From an uncultured Paracoccaceae bacterium (lineage in GTDB: Bacteria; Pseudomonadota; Alphaproteobacteria; Rhodobacterales; Rhodobacteraceae), in contig CANMQX010000003.1 of the NCBI GenBank assembly GCA_947500135.1, positions 493,312 to 557,311 of the forward strand: a stretch of DNA of 64,000 nt, in the 5' to 3' direction. This document shows, in pieces, positions 53,240-61,833 of this stretch (within the stretch, counting starts at the first letter, position 1; the number at the start of each line of letters is the position of its first letter). Below the pieces are notes generated by a model, which searched no databases, was not told where the DNA came from, and was given only the letters and a program-made list of their open reading frames with translations. A program made the position numbers and the translations under genes.

Positions 53240-54012
53240 TGCTGCACATTCGCCGGGTAAATCGGCGTTGTTGTCAGCCCTTCGGCGGTTAGCGCGCATA
53301 ATGTGTCTTGCGGCAAGGCCGTCCATTTTGTGGCGTCACCACAAAGCGGTTCTGACGCAAGCGCGCGTCCGCCATTGTCCAGCACACCCGACGCATAAAG
53401 CGTTGGCGCGATATTGTTGGACGCATGGCGAAAGGCAAACAGCGTCTCACCATCGGTGAAGGTGCAAGTGATCTTGACCGGGCCGTCTTTTTGGGCCTGG
53501 CCAATCTGGTCCAGCATTTGGCGGATAGCACCCACAGGATCACGATCCAGCCCATATGTCAGAAGCGTTAGAAAGATCATTTCGCTATCGGTGGTGCCGC
53601 GCCTTGCGTCGAACAGATCATCGGGCAGTGCTGCGGACAAGCGGCGCCGGATCGATTTGAAATGCGGGATCTGTCCATTGTGGCAAAACGACCAGCGTCC
53701 ATAGCTGAACGGATGGCAGTTCGTGCGGCTCGTCTCACCCACGGTTGAGGCGCGGATATGTGCAATGAAATGATGCGACCGGACCATCCGGCAGAGGTTG
53801 GTCAGGTTGTCATCGGCCCAGGCGGGCAGCACGTCACGGTACAGGCCGGGCGCGCCGCCGTCACCATACCAGGCGATCCCGAAACCATCACCATTCACGG
53901 CAAGCTTCGCCTCGCTTGCGTGCTGGCTTTGGGTCAACAGCGAATGCTGTGGCCGGACCACGATGTTCTCAAGCGGAATGGCGGGTCCGGTATAGGCAGC
54001 GATGCGACACAT
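53227..54012 (-). CDS. Class II glutamine amidotransferase (YafJ/GAT-II type)
   Basis: A 261-residue stand-alone glutaminase-fold protein. The chain starts MCRIAAYTG, so Cys2 becomes the N-terminal nucleophile after Met removal; RASTVG, NCHPFSYGRWSFCHNG and the TDSEMIFL segment are typical. No synthase domain is attached. Start 54012 overlaps the stop of the DUF6356 gene (TAATG), giving tight coupling. The acceptor of the ammonia, if any, is unknown. Confidence 0.9.
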   Translation of the reverse strand: MCRIAAYTGPAIPLENIVVRPQHSLLTQSQHASEAKLAVNGDGFGIAWYGDGGAPGLYRDVLPAWADDNLTNLCRMVRSHHFIAHIRASTVGETSRTNCHPFSYGRWSFCHNGQIPHFKSIRRRLSAALPDDLFDARRGTTDSEMIFLTLLTYGLDRDPVGAIRQMLDQIGQAQKDGPVKITCTFTDGETLFAFRHASNNIAPTLYASGVLDNGGRALASEPLCGDATKWTALPQDTLCALTAEGLTTTPIYPANVQHQVA

Positions 54013-54251
54013 TAATGGCGGTTCTCGATCCTGGCATGCAAACGTTTGAGGATACGGCTGGCGGTGGTTTCGCACAGCGCGGGGATCAGTGCGTGGATCA
54101 GCGCTGCGACCGCAGCCGCACCCAACCAAAAGGCAAAACCAAGGGCAAAGCGCATATGGCCAAAATAGGTTTCGTTTACCGTTGCTGGATGATCAAGGAA
54201 GATCGCCGCAAATGCGGAGCGGCGCGCGGGAGCGTTGATCGAGTCGGACAT
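54012..54251 (-). CDS. DUF6356 family small membrane protein
   Basis: A 79-residue protein with FLDHPATVNETYFGHM followed by one hydrophobic segment (FALGFAFWLGAAAVAALIHALIPAL), matching the small alphaproteobacterial DUF6356 family. AAAGG lies upstream of ATG 54251. Stop and next start share bases with the amidotransferase gene. Function unknown. The apparent longer frame to 54599 runs across the divergent Lrp gene and is not real. Confidence 0.8.
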   Translation of the reverse strand: MSDSINAPARRSAFAAIFLDHPATVNETYFGHMRFALGFAFWLGAAAVAALIHALIPALCETTASRILKRLHARIENRH

Positions 54252-54357
54252 GTGAGTGGCCTTTCTGTATGATTTTAAGCAGGATATGCGAAGAAGCATG
54301 CCAAATGATCCCAAATTAGATTGCAATGAGGCATAGTATTGGGACATGATCCCAGCA

Positions 54358-54819
54358 ATGACTGAAAATATCGACTCAATCGATCGCGCAATCCTGCGTT
54401 TGCTGCAAAGTGACGCCACAATGTCGGTTGATGACATCAGCGACATGGTCAGCCTGTCGCGCAATGCCTGTTGGCGCCGGATCAAGCTGATGGAAAAGGC
54501 CGGGATCATCACTGGGCGAGTCGCAATTGTAGATCCTGCAAAGGTCGGCGCGCCGCTTACTGCGATGGTGCTGATCCGCACAAATGCCCATGACGCCAAT
54601 TGGATGGCGCAGTTTCAGACCGCATTGCGCAACCTGCCAGAGGTTGTTGGGGCTTATCGGATGACGGGTGATCTGGACTATGTGCTGCGGGTGCGGGTTT
54701 CGGATGTCCCCGCCTATGATGAATTTTACAAAAGGCTGACATCACGGATTTCTGTCTCGGATATCTCTGCCAGTTTCGTTATGGAGGAGATCAAGGAAAC
54801 AACGGCGGTGCCCTTATGA
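54358..54819 (+). CDS. Lrp/AsnC-family regulator
   Basis: A 153-residue Lrp-type regulator (MTENIDSIDRAILRLLQ; helix-turn-helix MVSLSRNACWRRIKLME; ligand domain VVGAYRMTGDLDYVLRV). An ATG at 54346 is also in frame, but it lies inside a small inverted repeat (TGGGA 54340-54344 and TCCCA 54350-54354), so 54358 is preferred. The repeat may be an autoregulatory site. Divergent from the DUF6356-amidotransferase pair and coupled by ATGA overlap to the DUF6173 gene. Confidence 0.9.
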   Translation: MTENIDSIDRAILRLLQSDATMSVDDISDMVSLSRNACWRRIKLMEKAGIITGRVAIVDPAKVGAPLTAMVLIRTNAHDANWMAQFQTALRNLPEVVGAYRMTGDLDYVLRVRVSDVPAYDEFYKRLTSRISVSDISASFVMEEIKETTAVPL

Positions 54820-55295
54820 CCAAAACGACGATGAGCATTGATACCTCGGCTGAACTGATGGAGAACGACATCCTCCCCAAGATCAAAGAGGTGCATACCG
54901 ACCCCGATGTGCCATGCCCGTCACAGGCAGCGCTGCCAAAGGCGCTGGCGGAACCCGTACAAAAGAAAAGCCCGGCGCAATGGGCCTATGAGCGGATCAT
55001 CATGTATATCCAAAACTTCGAAAAGCAGCTGGATAATGACCACGAGGTTGGCATGGGGCTGACCGGTGGCAATGCTGGCGTGATCCGTATCGAGGGACTG
55101 GGGTATTATGACCCTGACATCGTCACCTATTATGGCCAGAACGATGCCGGGGCGAAAACCCAGTTGATCCAACATGTCAGCCAGTTGAATGTCACCCTGA
55201 TCGCCAGCCCCAAACATATTGACCAACCCGAACCCAAGCGGATCGGCTTTCGATTGGCCGAAGCGTTGGAGCGTGGCGAAGAAGTATCAACCTGA
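54816..55295 (+). CDS. DUF6173 family protein
   Basis: A 159-residue soluble protein without signal peptide. The SPAQWAYERIIMYIQNFEKQLDNDHEVGM segment and ITYYGQN-like region (DIVTYYGQNDAG) match DUF6173, known mainly from Rhodobacterales and relatives. Function unknown. Start overlaps the Lrp stop by four bases, a linkage that suggests the regulator and this protein are co-produced. About 65 bases separate it from the oxidase subunit gene. Confidence 0.82.
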   Translation: MTKTTMSIDTSAELMENDILPKIKEVHTDPDVPCPSQAALPKALAEPVQKKSPAQWAYERIIMYIQNFEKQLDNDHEVGMGLTGGNAGVIRIEGLGYYDPDIVTYYGQNDAGAKTQLIQHVSQLNVTLIASPKHIDQPEPKRIGFRLAEALERGEEVST

Positions 55296-55360
55296 CTGGG
55301 TGACAGGGCGAATTTTATCGTCTATTCGGTTGCAAACCAGATTCACGAAAGGGCCACGTT

Positions 55361-55495
55361 ATGGCTGATCACAAGCACGGCGACATGGATATCAGCGTTC
55401 AGGAAAAGACCTTTTCCGGTTTCATCAGCATGGTGACCAAAGGTGCGATCATCTGCATTCTGGTGCTGATCTTTATCGGCCTGGTGAACGGCTAG
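55361..55495 (+). CDS. aa3-type cytochrome c oxidase subunit IV
   Basis: A 44-residue protein, MADHKHGDMDIS near the start, then KTFSGFIS and a single membrane helix (GAIICILVLIFIGLV). This is the pattern of the small bacterial aa3 oxidase subunit IV, a one-helix component of the respiratory oxidase in alphaproteobacteria such as Paracoccus and Rhodobacter. GAAAGGG lies ten bases upstream of the ATG. The main oxidase genes are not in this window. The next gene starts six bases after its stop. Confidence 0.88.
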   Translation: MADHKHGDMDISVQEKTFSGFISMVTKGAIICILVLIFIGLVNG

Positions 55496-55501
55496 CATTC
55501 A

Positions 55502-56116
55502 GTGCAGCGTCGTCAGTTTCTGTTTGGTTTGCCACTGGCCCTTTCGGCCTGTTCGGCGCAAGAGGTTTGGGCACCTGATGATGTGGTCGCCCGTGCCATC
55601 TATCGCGGCACCGGCCCAAAATCGCTGACCCTTTATACGATGAAGAACACGGGCTCTGATAACGGGGCCCATACCGCATTGATGATTGATGCCAGCCAAC
55701 GGGTGATGTGGGATCCTGCGGGGTCATGGAAACAGGACCGTATGCCAGAGCGTAACGATGTGCTGTTTGGTGTCACCCCCCGGCTGGAGGAATACTATGT
55801 CAGCTTCCATGCCCGCGTGACCTATTACGTGATCGGCCAAAAGATCGAGGTCAGCCCGGAAGTGGCGGAACGTGCCCTTCAACTCGCGTTGCGGGCAGGG
55901 CCAGTGTCGCAGGCCAGTTGCACACGTGCGACATCGCGGTTCTTGCGGCAATTACCGGGCTTTGAAAGCCTGCCGCAAACATGGTTCCCCAACAAACTGT
56001 CGGATGCATTTGCCGCATTGCCAGGTGTCACAACCCGCGAATATCGTGAGACCGACTCAGATGATAAATCAATCGCTGCGCGGGAAATTGCAGCCGCGAT
56101 CAAAGAAGGGCAGTAA
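55502..56116 (+). CDS. Putative lipoprotein of unknown function
   Basis: A 204-residue exported protein. The N-terminus MQRRQFLFGLPLALSACSA has a lipobox LSAC, so Cys17 is probably lipidated. The mature part is rich in Arg and aromatic residues, with a NGAHTALMIDASQRVMWDPAGSW segment reminiscent of NlpC-like or papain-like folds, but no complete catalytic triad was identified. The start is a GTG six bases after the oxidase subunit IV stop. Its 3' end overlaps azlD by 17 bases on the opposite strand. Function unknown. Confidence 0.7.
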   Translation: MQRRQFLFGLPLALSACSAQEVWAPDDVVARAIYRGTGPKSLTLYTMKNTGSDNGAHTALMIDASQRVMWDPAGSWKQDRMPERNDVLFGVTPRLEEYYVSFHARVTYYVIGQKIEVSPEVAERALQLALRAGPVSQASCTRATSRFLRQLPGFESLPQTWFPNKLSDAFAALPGVTTREYRETDSDDKSIAAREIAAAIKEGQ

Positions 56117-56435
56117 GTCCTAGTCCGGCATAAAGCGCCGACACCCCGCCCAAAATTCCCCAGACAACATTGCGCGTCCAGTATCCGACGCCAAGCGCTG
56201 CTGCCGCCGCGATCAACCGCACCAGATCAGGCTGTCCACCTGTCGCTGCGGGCCATAACACCAGTGGCGCGACCATCCCGGGCAGCACGGCAACTGGCGT
56301 GAACCGCAGCAAGCGCAGCACAATCGGCGGCATTGCCCGGTCGCCCATCATCCCCAGAAACGAAAACCGGATCAGGAAGGTCCCGACCGCAAGGCAACCG
56401 ATGATCCCCCAAATGGCCGCGTCGGAATATGTCAT
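56100..56435 (-). CDS. azlD: AzlD-family membrane protein
   Basis: A 111-residue protein with four hydrophobic helices (AIWGIIGCLAVGTFLIRFSF, VLRLLRFTPVAVLPGMVAPLVL, LIAAAAALGVGYW, VVWGILGGVSALYAGL). This is the small partner of AzlC in branched-chain amino acid export. It overlaps azlC by four bases. Length and order match the standard azlCD pair. Confidence 0.9.
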   Translation of the reverse strand: MTYSDAAIWGIIGCLAVGTFLIRFSFLGMMGDRAMPPIVLRLLRFTPVAVLPGMVAPLVLWPAATGGQPDLVRLIAAAAALGVGYWTRNVVWGILGGVSALYAGLGLTALL

Positions 56436-57151
56436 TGGCGCCGCTCCATCGCTGTTTCAACGGCGGCACCTGCGCACATTGCGCAGAATGCGGCGATCAG
56501 AAGTCCGGCACCGGACGGCAAGCTGTTCAGGGCCAGTGCCACGATGATCGACACCACTGCTGCGGCGACATGTGCCAAGGACTTCAACATCGGGGCAACC
56601 ATGGCCAGAAAGGTGATCGGCAGCACGAAATCCAGCGCCCACGATTCTGGTATGGTGGATCCCGCATAGATGCCTACCAGCGTCATGGCGTACCAAACGG
56701 GTGCAATCGGGGTGGCGACCCCCATGAAGTATAGGAACCTTTGATCCGTCGTCATCTCGGGCCGATTCTCATACCGGGTGATGCTGGCCATATAGGTCTG
56801 GTCAAAATTCAGATAGGCGACCAGCGCCCGTTGCCATAACGGAGCGGCGCCCAGATACGGCACGAGAGAGGCCGAATACATCGCCATCCGCAAGTTGACA
56901 GCCAGCGCCGCCAGCAGAACCAGCGGCACTGCCGCGTTTTCGACCATCAACTGCAAGGCTGCAAACTGGGCAGCCCCGGCGATCACCAGCACCGTGAACC
57001 CCATCGCCTGACCCACGGACAACCCGGCGTCCATCGCCACGACCCCAAACAGGATCGAAAACGGGATCACCATAAAGATGTATGGCCACCCATCCCGCAC
57101 CCCGGCGAGATATGCGTTTTTTGCTGGTGCTTTGGCGGTGGAAACTGTCAT
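56432..57151 (-). CDS. azlC: AzlC-family permease
   Basis: A 239-residue inner-membrane protein of the AzlC family, which with AzlD exports branched-chain amino acids or analogues. It has DGWPYIFMVIPFSILFGVVAMDAGLS, FAALQLMVENAAVPLVLLAALAVNLRMAMYSAS and four to five further helices. It is divergent from fdhD across 60 bases. Substrate range is known only for a few homologues. Confidence 0.9.
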   Translation of the reverse strand: MTVSTAKAPAKNAYLAGVRDGWPYIFMVIPFSILFGVVAMDAGLSVGQAMGFTVLVIAGAAQFAALQLMVENAAVPLVLLAALAVNLRMAMYSASLVPYLGAAPLWQRALVAYLNFDQTYMASITRYENRPEMTTDQRFLYFMGVATPIAPVWYAMTLVGIYAGSTIPESWALDFVLPITFLAMVAPMLKSLAHVAAAVVSIIVALALNSLPSGAGLLIAAFCAMCAGAAVETAMERRQ

Positions 57152-57211
57152 GCGATTGCCCTAGCTTGAGCGCGTTGCCACAGGCTTATCCGTGCAGACA
57201 AGGAATGACAA

Positions 57212-58093
57212 TTGGCGCGTATAGATGACGTTTCGGACTACCTGATCGCCCCGGACCCACAGGCCGTGCGGTTGACCCGTGCGGTTTCGGGGACAGATCA
57301 AAACGGCCAATCTGTTGACCTGCGGGTGGTGGAAGAACGGCCATTGACCATCTTTCTGAACCGCCAGGAAATCGTCACGGCCATGACGATTGGCGACTAC
57401 CCCGAATACCTGGCGCTGGGGTTTTTGCGCAATCAAGGCATGCTGCGTGACGGCGAGGTGATCAAGGGCGTCGACTACGACGAGGAACTTGAAACCGTCG
57501 TGGTGCGCACCGAAAGCACCACGACTTACGAAGACAAACTGCAAAAAAAGACCCGCACCAGCGGCTGCGCGGTTGGTACGGTGTTTGGTGACATGATGGA
57601 GGGGTTGGAAGGCGTGGTGCTGACCGACATCCAAGTGCGGACATCTGACCTTTATGCACTGGCCGCCCGGATCAACCGGACCCCATCGCTTTATCTAGAA
57701 GCCGGAGCGATCCACGGTACGATCCTGTGTCAGGGCGCGCGCCCACTTGTTTATATGGAGGATGTGGGCCGCCATAACGCCGTTGATAAAATCGCGGGCT
57801 GGATGCTGTCCGAAAAGGTGAGCGCCGATGACAAGATTCTTTACACAACCGGCAGGCTGACATCGGAGATGGTGATCAAGACGGCGCTGATGGGGATTCC
57901 TGTTCTCGCCTCCCGCTCCGGTTTTACCGCATGGGGGGTAGAAATCGCTCAGCAGGTCGGGCTGACCTTGATCGGGCGGATGAAAGGGCGGCGGTTTGTG
58001 TGTTTGGCTGGCGAGGAACGGTTGGTACGCGATGCGGATCCAGCGGACATTGCGGATGAACCGCGCAAGATGGGGCGGAAAGGATCGGCATGA
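57212..58093 (+). CDS. fdhD: Formate dehydrogenase accessory sulfurtransferase FdhD
   Basis: FdhD passes sulfur from a cysteine desulfurase to the molybdenum cofactor so that formate dehydrogenases become active. The 293-residue protein has ERPLTIFLNRQEI, the cysteine loop TSGCAVGT, and the GRHNAVDKIAG and FTAWGVEIAQQ segments. Only one cysteine is present in the loop; E. coli FdhD has a CxxC pair. The start is TTG 57212, seven bases after AAGGA. First gene of an operon with mobA, mobB and moeA, all with four-base overlaps. No fdh structural gene lies in the window. Confidence 0.93.
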   Translation: MARIDDVSDYLIAPDPQAVRLTRAVSGTDQNGQSVDLRVVEERPLTIFLNRQEIVTAMTIGDYPEYLALGFLRNQGMLRDGEVIKGVDYDEELETVVVRTESTTTYEDKLQKKTRTSGCAVGTVFGDMMEGLEGVVLTDIQVRTSDLYALAARINRTPSLYLEAGAIHGTILCQGARPLVYMEDVGRHNAVDKIAGWMLSEKVSADDKILYTTGRLTSEMVIKTALMGIPVLASRSGFTAWGVEIAQQVGLTLIGRMKGRRFVCLAGEERLVRDADPADIADEPRKMGRKGSA

Positions 58094-58677
58094 ACCAACC
58101 GTATGGCGTTATTCTTGCCGGTGGTCAGGCAACCCGGATGGGTGGCGGTGACAAGGGGCTTTTGCATCTTGGCAAAGGCACGATCCTAAGCCGGGTGATT
58201 GATCGGTTGGAACCGCAAGTGGCGGTCTTGGCCTTGAACGCCAATGGTGATCCGGCGCGCTTTGCCAAACTGAAACTGCCAGTAGTCGCGGACAGTATAG
58301 ATGGGTTCGCAGGCCCATTATCCGGCGTGTTGGCGGGGATGGATTGGGCCGCCGGGCAGGGGGCCAGCCATATTGTCACGGCGGCGGCGGATACGCCGTT
58401 TTTTCCCTGCGATCTGGTGCCGCAATTGATCATGGCAGCCCAAAAAGCTGGCGTTGACATGGCCCTTGCGGCGACACCGGGTGGGCGGCATCCGACATTC
58501 GGCCTTTGGCCGGTGGGTTTGCGGGATGACTTGCGCACGGCCTTGCAGGATGGGTTGCGCAAAGTTGTCCTGTGGACCGACAAACATGGTTGCGGGATGG
58601 CAGCGTTTCCTGATGACGACGCATTTTTCAACGTCAATACGCCGGATGATCTGGCCACAGCCGAGGCGATGTTATGA
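58090..58677 (+). CDS. mobA: Molybdenum cofactor guanylyltransferase
   Basis: MobA attaches GMP to molybdopterin to give the guanine dinucleotide cofactor used by DMSO-reductase-family enzymes such as formate dehydrogenase. The 195-residue protein has the nucleotide motif LAGGQATRMGGGDKGLL near residues 10-26, DSIDGFAGPLSGVLAG, and a final NVNTPDDLA segment. ATGA overlaps join it to fdhD and mobB. Confidence 0.94.
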   Translation: MNQPYGVILAGGQATRMGGGDKGLLHLGKGTILSRVIDRLEPQVAVLALNANGDPARFAKLKLPVVADSIDGFAGPLSGVLAGMDWAAGQGASHIVTAAADTPFFPCDLVPQLIMAAQKAGVDMALAATPGGRHPTFGLWPVGLRDDLRTALQDGLRKVVLWTDKHGCGMAAFPDDDAFFNVNTPDDLATAEAML

Positions 58678-59165
58678 ATATCTTTGGCGTTGTCGGCTAT
58701 AAGAACGCCGGAAAGACCGGGCTGATGGAACGTCTGGTTACTGAAATCACCGAACGGGGCTACAGCGTGTCGACACTTAAACACGCACATCACACATTCG
58801 ACGTCGACCAGCCTGGCAAAGATAGCTATCGGCACCGCGATGCGGGCGCGCATCAAGTCTTATTGGCATCCCGTACGCGCTGGGCATTGATGACCGAAAT
58901 CCGGGATCAGGACGAACCGGCATTGGCCGATCTGCTGCCGCGCCTCGACCCGGTCGATCTGGTACTGGTCGAAGGCTATAAACGCGACACGCACCCCAAG
59001 ATTGAGGCCTATCGCGCCGAAACACGGCACCCGTTGATTGCGCCGGATGATCCAACCGTGCGGGCCGTGGCCAGCGATGCACGACTGACTGTGGACCGGC
59101 CTGTGTTCGACTTAGATGATACCAGGGCTATCGCTGACTTTATCCTCAAAGAGGTGGGGCTTTGA
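58674..59165 (+). CDS. mobB: Molybdopterin-guanine dinucleotide biosynthesis protein MobB
   Basis: A 163-residue P-loop protein. Walker A VGYKNAGKTGLMERLV near residues 6-21, then LKHAHHTFDVDQPGKDSYRHRDAGA and DLVLVEGYKRDTHPKIE, the standard MobB segments. It assists MobA in making molybdopterin guanine dinucleotide. Four-base overlaps on both sides. Confidence 0.94.
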   Translation: MNIFGVVGYKNAGKTGLMERLVTEITERGYSVSTLKHAHHTFDVDQPGKDSYRHRDAGAHQVLLASRTRWALMTEIRDQDEPALADLLPRLDPVDLVLVEGYKRDTHPKIEAYRAETRHPLIAPDDPTVRAVASDARLTVDRPVFDLDDTRAIADFILKEVGL

Positions 59166-61258
59166 CATTCGACACCGTTTTGATGGTCGATTGGTCCGGG
59201 GGAAATGACCGGGGGCCAACCCCGAAAAAGGACGCGATTTGGGTTTGTGCCGCGCGTGCAGGTATGTCGGAGGAGCCGGTCTATCTGCGCAACCGGCAGG
59301 TTGCAGAGGATTGGATCGCGGCGTTTCTGACGGCGGAGCGTGCGGCAGGCCGCCGCGTTCTGGCGGGTTTTGATTTCGCCTTTGGTTATCCTGTGGGTTT
59401 CGGGAAAACACTGACAGGTTCGGATGATCCATTTGCGATCTGGGACTGGTTTGCAGAGCGGGTCGAAGATGCACCGGGCAGCAACAACCGGTTTGATTTG
59501 GCCGGGCAGATTAACGGGTTGTTTTCGGGCTTAGGTCCATTCTGGGGTAATGGTCTGAAACGCGATATCGCTGATCTGCCGCGCAAGGGGCGGGACCGAA
59601 ACGGACATCAGATGCCTGAAAAGCGCCAGGCGGAGGAACAGGCAAAAGGCGCATTTCCGGTCTGGCAGCTTTCAGGCGCTGGTGCGGTTGGCAGTCAGGT
59701 GATCATGGGTCTGCCGATGCTGGCCCGATTGCGGCAGCGTTTCGCGGCCTCGGTCTGGCCGTTTGAGCCGTTGATATCGGATATCGCCATCGTGGAAATC
59801 TGGCCTTCTTTGATCAGCAAGGCCGTTGCGGCCACCCAGCCCGAAGGGCGGATCAAGGACGCCCATCAGGTCTGGCTTTTGGCACAGACCATATCGGGTC
59901 TGCCCGATACCGATTTGGACCGCCTGCTGAAGACGCCGCCCAACCCTGAAGGGTCCATTCTGGGTCTTGGACATGAACAGATGCTGACTGATGCCGCGCT
60001 GGGCAAACTTGCGCCGCCACCGTTGAGAAATGACTGCTTTGCTATGCCGCAGGGGGCGTATTGGACCCCTGTGGATGATGCGCTGGCACATCTGAAGGCG
60101 CAATTGCGTTCGGTCACTGGCACCGAAGATTTACCTGTTTCAGAAGCGGCAGGCCGGTTTCTGGCGCAGGATGCTAAAGCGATGCGATCGCACCCGCCCG
60201 CACCGAATGCCGCTGTCGACGGCTATGGGTTTGCAGGGCCAGCAGGCGAGGGCGCGCAAAACTATAGGTTGGTGGATGGGCGATCTGCCGCTGGACAACC
60301 CTACCCTGGATCGGTCTCAAAGGGGCAGGCGATCCGTATTCTGACGGGGGCAAACCTGCCCGATGGGGTGGATACAGTTGTTCTGCAAGAGGATGTAAAA
60401 ACCGGCAACGGGCGAGTCGCTTTTCATGGGCCGCTCAAACGCGGGGCAAACGCGCGAGATGCAGGCGAAGATATGCGAGCTGGTGCGGTGATCATATCAG
60501 CTGGGCGGCAGCTGACGCCTGCCGACCTCGCCACGATCACCGCCGCCGGGGTCGGGCAGGTTAGTGCGCGCAAAAAGCTGCGGGTTGGGGTCTTGTCGAC
60601 GGGGGATGAACTGCGCGATGCGGGAACGCCTGCCGGACCGGGCAATATCTACGATGCCAACCGGCCTATGTTATGCGCTACGGCCAAGGGTTGGGGATAT
60701 CAGGTCATTGATCTGGGGCGCGCGCCTGATGACCGGCCAACCCTGCGCGGCATTCTTGATGATGCCGCGAACAGTTGCGACGTGATCCTGACATCCGGCG
60801 GCGCCTCTGCCGGGGATGAGGATCACATGTCGGCCTTGTTGGAAGGCACCGGCACACTTGCCCTTTGGCGGATGGCGATCAAACCGGGTCGTCCTCTGGC
60901 GTTGGGGCTGTGGCAGGATACACCTGTTTTCGGACTGCCCGGCAACCCCGTGGCCGCCATGGTCTGCGCATTGATCTTTGCGCAGCCGGCCTTGCAAGTT
61001 CTGGCCGGCGGGGAATGGAACGATCCGCAAGGTTTCATGGTGCCCGCCGGGTTCAGCAAATCCAAAAAGGATGGGCGGCGCGAATATCTACGTGCGCGGA
61101 TCAATGATGGGCGGGTTGAAATCTTTGCCTCCGAAGGGTCGGGGCGGGTATCCGGGCTTAGCTGGGCAACCGGGCTGGTGGAACTTGGCGATCAGGCGCA
61201 GCAAATCGCGCCGGGCGACCCGGTCAAGTTCCTGCCATTTGGGAGCTTCAACCTATGA
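59162..61258 (+). CDS. Two-domain protein: RNase-H-like N-terminal domain fused to MoeA
   Basis: A 698-residue fusion. From about residue 308 onward it is molybdopterin molybdotransferase MoeA, which inserts molybdenum: NAAVDGYGFA, ILTGANLPDGVDTVVLQED, STGDELRDAG, TSGGASAGDEDHM and GLPGNPVAAMVC are all present. The first 300 residues are a separate domain beginning DTVLMVDWSGG, with VLAGFDFAFGYP and a conserved FEPLISDIAIVEIWPSL; an RNase-H/actin-like fold is the best guess. Start is TTG 59162 in the tetramer overlapping mobB. Placement in the cofactor operon suggests the N-terminal domain works on Mo-cofactor or a linked nucleotide, but this is unproven. Confidence 0.88.
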   Translation: MTFDTVLMVDWSGGNDRGPTPKKDAIWVCAARAGMSEEPVYLRNRQVAEDWIAAFLTAERAAGRRVLAGFDFAFGYPVGFGKTLTGSDDPFAIWDWFAERVEDAPGSNNRFDLAGQINGLFSGLGPFWGNGLKRDIADLPRKGRDRNGHQMPEKRQAEEQAKGAFPVWQLSGAGAVGSQVIMGLPMLARLRQRFAASVWPFEPLISDIAIVEIWPSLISKAVAATQPEGRIKDAHQVWLLAQTISGLPDTDLDRLLKTPPNPEGSILGLGHEQMLTDAALGKLAPPPLRNDCFAMPQGAYWTPVDDALAHLKAQLRSVTGTEDLPVSEAAGRFLAQDAKAMRSHPPAPNAAVDGYGFAGPAGEGAQNYRLVDGRSAAGQPYPGSVSKGQAIRILTGANLPDGVDTVVLQEDVKTGNGRVAFHGPLKRGANARDAGEDMRAGAVIISAGRQLTPADLATITAAGVGQVSARKKLRVGVLSTGDELRDAGTPAGPGNIYDANRPMLCATAKGWGYQVIDLGRAPDDRPTLRGILDDAANSCDVILTSGGASAGDEDHMSALLEGTGTLALWRMAIKPGRPLALGLWQDTPVFGLPGNPVAAMVCALIFAQPALQVLAGGEWNDPQGFMVPAGFSKSKKDGRREYLRARINDGRVEIFASEGSGRVSGLSWATGLVELGDQAQQIAPGDPVKFLPFGSFNL

Positions 61259-61833
61259 GGATCGAAACTGGCATCCCTGACGCAAACCGTGGCGAGGCGG
61301 CGGCGCTTTACTGGGATGCGTTTGGCGAAAAACTGGGTTTCGTCATGGGGCCAAAATATCAGGCGCTGCGCTTCATCACGCGGGTTATGCGGTCCGATCA
61401 CGGGATTTGCGCCTTTGACGATGACGGGCGATTGCTGGGGGTTGCGGGCTATAAAACGACCGACGGGGCGCTAGTCGGTGGTCAGTTCCGCGACATCCGC
61501 AAGGTCTATGGCTGGGTCGGCGGGGCGATCCGGGTGCTGCTGCTTTCGGTGCTGGAAAGGGATACGGAAAACGAACGCTTTCTGATGGATGGGATTTTTG
61601 TGGCCGAAGAGGCGCGGGGCCAAGGCGTCGGCACGGCCCTGCTTAAAGCGGTCTACGCAGAGGCACGGGTGCGCGGCTATCACCAGGTACGTCTGGACGT
61701 AATCGATACCAACCCGCGCGCCCGCGCGCTTTATCTGCACGAGGGGTTCAAAGAGCTTGAAACCCGCCAAATCGGTGCGTTGCGCCATATCTTTGGGTTC
61801 AACGCGGCAACCACGATGGTGCGCGACGTCTAG
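61255..61833 (+). CDS. GNAT N-acetyltransferase
   Basis: A 192-residue GNAT domain with the acetyl-CoA motif IFVAEEARGQGVGTALLKAVY near residues 115-135 and LYLHEGFKELETR toward the end. ATGA overlap with the MoeA fusion makes it the last gene of the molybdenum-cofactor operon. No role in cofactor synthesis is known for such proteins; it may be a passenger or may modify a molybdoenzyme-related substrate. Its stop overlaps the convergent mbfA by four bases. Confidence 0.87.
   Translation: MRIETGIPDANRGEAAALYWDAFGEKLGFVMGPKYQALRFITRVMRSDHGICAFDDDGRLLGVAGYKTTDGALVGGQFRDIRKVYGWVGGAIRVLLLSVLERDTENERFLMDGIFVAEEARGQGVGTALLKAVYAEARVRGYHQVRLDVIDTNPRARALYLHEGFKELETRQIGALRHIFGFNAATTMVRDV

Noticed and set aside
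54012..54599. 195-codon minus-strand frame covering the DUF6356 gene
   Set aside because: Its first 116 codons lie antisense to the Lrp gene or in the promoter; only the last 79 codons have a ribosome site and family match.
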